Assembly: GCF_002939305.1 (NCBI RefSeq)
Contig: NZ_MVDI01000006.1
Span: 186,001-250,000 of the forward strand
Direction: 5' to 3'
DNA from: Chroococcidiopsis sp. TS-821
Lineage (GTDB): Bacteria; Cyanobacteriota; Cyanobacteriia; Cyanobacteriales; Chroococcidiopsidaceae
DNA: 64,000 nucleotides
A program made the position numbers and the translations under genes. The notes below the pieces were generated by a model. The model saw only the letters and a program-made list of their open reading frames with translations, made no database searches and was not told where the DNA came from. Positions 61,336 to 64,000 of the stretch are shown here, in pieces; the stretch's first letter is position 1, and each line of letters begins with the position of its first letter.

Positions 61336-61361
61336 GTTACAAAACCTATTACAAAACCTAC
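61336..61361. repeat. Tandem TTACAAAACCTA
   Basis: TTACAAAACCTA is repeated head to tail at the start of the origin region. TTACAAA recurs further on, next to iterons. Confidence 0.5.
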
Positions 61362-61522
61362 AATTGCCCATGTACAGGGTTTTAAAGCACGCTTTTTGCT
61401 ATTAGTCCCCTAGATATAGAGCTGTTATGAGAATCAACTTATTTTAAAGCTGGGCTATAGCAATTACCACGCTCGACGCTAAAACTTCCAGATACCCAAG
61501 TTTGTAACATATTACAAATAAC

Positions 61523-61623
61523 TCTAGAACCCCACCCCCCAAATTATTACAAACGGCTCTAGAACCCCCTACCCGAAAAATCTAGAACCCCACCCCCAAA
61601 GTCTCTAGAACCCCACCCCCAAA
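61523..61623. repeat. Four iterons (TCTAGAACCCCACCCCCAAA)
   Basis: The 20-bp unit starts at 61523, 61558, 61581 and 61604, spaced 35, 23 and 23 bp, so the last three are about two helical turns apart. The second copy is degenerate. TTACAAA lies before copies 1 and 2. Such arrays bind plasmid Rep proteins and set copy number. Confidence 0.7.
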
Positions 61624-61909
61624 TATAAGAGTTAGGTCACGATAGAGCAAGCGTTTCAGGCATCGCTCGCTTCAGGTTGTAATAAAAACTATTACAAATC
61701 AGCTCGAAAAATGGCTCGGTATCAATAAAGGCATCTGTTATAAAACCAAGAAGCACCTTTTTAAAGTCAAAGCCGAGACAGATGCAGCTCACTTAGCACC
61801 CCGACTTGGGAACAAGTTTTATCCCCGACTTCTCCGCGCAGAGCGGATTCAGGAGTCATGTTATTGCGATCACCTGCATTTGTCTTGGTTGCCAGCTAGG
61901 AGATTCGAG

Positions 61910-64000
61910 ATGTTCCAGGAGTCCGAAAATCAGTTCGTCGCATCACAAAAACCTTGCATTGATCGCAACCAAGCAACTGCTCATCTAGAAGCACTGGGTT
62001 ATCAACCAGGGCATGCAGTTTACATCAGAGCATTTTTATCGAAGGAAGATCCCCGCTATGCTCCCAACACTGGACGTAAAGCCGAGCGCTTGAACTGGGA
62101 GCAAGTAGAACGTTGGCAAGCACAAGGATATGGCGTTTACATCGTGGTGAATGGTGGGGGACATAAAGACGAAGACGTCAAGTCCTGCCGTGCGATCTTC
62201 TGTGAATTTGACGATCGCCCCATTGAAGATCAAATTAATTTTTGGCAAAACTTGGGGATACCGGAACCTTCATTACAAATTGCTACCCGCAAGTCAGTCC
62301 ACACATATTGGGTATTTGACAAACCGATCGCCGTGGAACAATGGCGAGAATTGCAAACGGCTCTCCTCACCTATACTGGTTCCGACCCAGCATTGAAAAA
62401 TCCCAGTCGAGTGATGAGACTGGCTGGTTCTTACCATATTAAACCTGGGTGCGAACCAGTACGCTGCAACATCATTCACTGTGGAGACAAGCGTTATAGC
62501 TACGAGGAGCTACGCGCTGCTATTCCACTACCAAAACCGCCAGCGACTAAACTGCCACTGTTGCAACCGATTTGTGGATCTACACCTCAAGGACAACGCT
62601 ATGAAGATATTCGGATTCCAGTTCTTGAATCAGTCCCCCTAGAAGCGTGCCTTTCCAAGGAATCTCGCCTACTACTTGAATCTGGAGTAAATGAAGGCAG
62701 CCGCAACGTATTGGGAGCTAAATTAGCCCGCGACCTCATCGGTACTGCTAATTATCTTCAAACTATCGGGCAGCATTTTAACGGCAACCCCCAGCAAATG
62801 CTGGAAGACTACGCTAACCGCTGCACCCCACCCTTACCTGCTTCTGAGGTAGATGCGATCTGGAAGTCAGCCGAAAAAGACCGCCCTGGTCCGAGCTGTC
62901 AACCAGAAGGAGTAGAGGCTTGTGTTAAAGCATGGTACTGGAAGCAGCACGTCAAACCAAATCGACAGCAGCAAGCTACCCAGAAAAGTCATAATCAGGT
63001 TTCTGGAAGAGGATTTGGTCATGGCAACGTTGGCAATACTGGGAAACCACCCGTTACTGCTGTAACTTTGTGCGATCGCATTAAAGAAATTCTCTCGCGG
63101 CACGAAACTGAATCAGCAGTTGCCAGCGCCTTGATGGACTTAGCTACTGCTACCGGACGGACGTATAACGAGATTAACTCTCTAGCTAGGATTGTTCGGG
63201 CTGAAGGCGAACTAGCCACCGAAGTCATTGCGGCAGTCCAGTCTTTTCAAGGAATACTCACCAGTTGTCGCAAGCGATTGGATATCGGGCGCTATTTGGA
63301 CAAGGCATTAGCCGATCCGCTAGTGTCTATGGCAGCAGCGATGCCCACCGCACCAGAGTACCTATTTAACACTTTTCTTGCCTCTAGTGCCTCGCGCATC
63401 GGCACGGCAGCAAGGGTTGTCATTAATCCAGAAGGTGGCTACACGCAACCCTGTATTTTCTGGACGGCTAACGTCGCCCACAGCGGTCAAGCCAAAACTC
63501 CACCCCAACAGGCAATCCTCAAGCCGCTAGAGGAAATGGAAGCAGCAGCCAAAGAAATCCACGACATTCAAATGGAGGACTACGAAAATGACAAGGATGC
63601 TGAAAGCAAACCACCAGTGCGACAGCGGCGGTTGCTGAATAACGTCACCACTTCCACCAAAATTCGCATTCATGACGAAAATCCACGCGGCTTGCTGGAA
63701 TATCTGGACGAGTTAGTAGCAGACTACCAACGCTTAAACCAGTATAAGAGCGGTAAGGGCGATGACTTGCAACTAGAACTATCGTTTTGGAATGGTTCTG
63801 GCGGTAATTTCGACCGTCACGATGCGCGGCTATTTTTAGGTCGCGTTGCTTTGAGCAAGACGGGAACGTACCAATGGGATACGTTGGCGCGGTTAATGGC
63901 AGACGAAGTTAACTTCATTGCCAGCGGTTACTCGTCTCGGTTTCTCTACTGCTCGATTGTCGATGCACCAGCTAGGTATCTCGATCTATTGTCTTCTCGC
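61910..64000 (+). CDS. RepB-like primase / DUF3987 helicase, 3' end cut by window edge
   Basis: The ATG at 61910 follows AGGAG by 7 nt, and the frame is open for 697 codons to the window end. Residues about 90-175 have an archaeo-eukaryotic primase core of the RepB-like plasmid type: FCEFDD (98-103), a RKSVHTYWVF segment and NPSRVMRLAG. Primase C-terminal helices follow. The second half matches DUF3987: SGQAKTPPQQAILKPL at the P-loop place (with Gln-Ala where Gly-x-Gly is usual), NNVTTSTKI, ENPRGLLEYLDEL and FWNGSGG. It should prime and unwind during plasmid replication. It lies just after the iteron array. Confidence 0.82.
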   Translation, partial: MFQESENQFVASQKPCIDRNQATAHLEALGYQPGHAVYIRAFLSKEDPRYAPNTGRKAERLNWEQVERWQAQGYGVYIVVNGGGHKDEDVKSCRAIFCEFDDRPIEDQINFWQNLGIPEPSLQIATRKSVHTYWVFDKPIAVEQWRELQTALLTYTGSDPALKNPSRVMRLAGSYHIKPGCEPVRCNIIHCGDKRYSYEELRAAIPLPKPPATKLPLLQPICGSTPQGQRYEDIRIPVLESVPLEACLSKESRLLLESGVNEGSRNVLGAKLARDLIGTANYLQTIGQHFNGNPQQMLEDYANRCTPPLPASEVDAIWKSAEKDRPGPSCQPEGVEACVKAWYWKQHVKPNRQQQATQKSHNQVSGRGFGHGNVGNTGKPPVTAVTLCDRIKEILSRHETESAVASALMDLATATGRTYNEINSLARIVRAEGELATEVIAAVQSFQGILTSCRKRLDIGRYLDKALADPLVSMAAAMPTAPEYLFNTFLASSASRIGTAARVVINPEGGYTQPCIFWTANVAHSGQAKTPPQQAILKPLEEMEAAAKEIHDIQMEDYENDKDAESKPPVRQRRLLNNVTTSTKIRIHDENPRGLLEYLDELVADYQRLNQYKSGKGDDLQLELSFWNGSGGNFDRHDARLFLGRVALSKTGTYQWDTLARLMADEVNFIASGYSSRFLYCSIVDAPARYLDLLSSR

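Larger units (their letters stand above)
61250..61909. other. Candidate replication origin region
   Basis: 660 bp with no convincing gene. It contains a 12-bp tandem at 61336-61361, an iteron array at 61523-61623, and AT-rich stretches with repeated TTACAAA. It lies between a putative replication protein and a primase, the expected place for oriV. Confidence 0.55.

Noticed and set aside
61523-61623. CRISPR array
   Set aside because: The repeats are only four, with 3-15 bp gaps and no spacers of normal length; iterons fit better.
61806-61988. ORF before the primase
   Set aside because: Overlaps the primase start in another frame; the primase has a good ribosome site and motifs.

Overview
The window looks like part of a large conjugative plasmid from a filamentous or colonial cyanobacterium. 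The palindrome GCGATCGC (HIP1) recurs throughout, as in cyanobacterial DNA. Most proteins have the style of cyanobacterial plasmid genes. No rRNA, tRNA, CRISPR array or chromosomal housekeeping operon is visible. Both window edges cut genes.

Layout. 1-8.3 kb (minus strand): type IV secretion genes, namely a cut TrbL/VirB6-like membrane protein, a VirB5/TrbJ-like exported protein, a VirB4/TraC ATPase, a small pilin-like membrane protein, and a 761-aa acidic coiled-coil protein. 8.4-12.0 kb (minus): a 1185-aa protein with the D-F-D-G-D active-site motif and both barrel signatures of the eukaryotic RNA-dependent RNA polymerase / YonO family. 12.4-18.9 kb (plus): a Dda/RecD2-like helicase whose P-loop is split by a class-3 intein, then a sliding clamp (dnaN) and clamp-loader genes (dnaX, holA). 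19-26.9 kb: an endonuclease-fold protein, a MrfA/DrmA-like helicase, small unknown genes and a MntA-HepT toxin-antitoxin locus with a duplicated antitoxin domain. 26.9-34.3 kb: coupling protein VirD4, a DUF5895-like acidic-tailed protein, and a secretion-associated peptidoglycan hydrolase with two partners. 34.7-38.7 kb: a DNA methyltransferase, a family A DNA polymerase and a Ycf46-like AAA ATPase. 38.9-44.8 kb: relaxase and MobC-like genes, a candidate oriT, an actin-like (ParM-type) partition pair, a MinD/ParA-like ATPase and a membrane protein. 45-50.6 kb: a lipoprotein, a zinc/AT-hook protein beside two perfect palindromes, three tandem paralogues, decayed toxin debris and a DUF3800 protein. 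50.6-54.8 kb (minus): a six-gene operon matching the PRTRC (ParB-related, ThiF-related cassette) order E-C-F-B-A-ThiF, with E1-like, E2-like, JAMM peptidase and ubiquitin-like members. 55-57.6 kb: YefM-YoeB, a Gp157-like gene and a decayed tnpB. 57.6-64 kb: XRE repressor, ParB-like protein, a putative replication protein with an HTH tail, an iteron array, and a cut primase/DUF3987 helicase.

How it fits together. The plasmid carries much of its own replication set (primase-helicase, Dda-like helicase, clamp, clamp-loader tau/gamma and delta, family A polymerase), two partition systems, addiction modules and a near-complete conjugation apparatus. The two most unusual elements are the RdRP/YonO-type polymerase homologue and the cyanobacterial ubiquitin-like PRTRC cassette. 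All functions are inferred from motifs read by eye; no database search was run.
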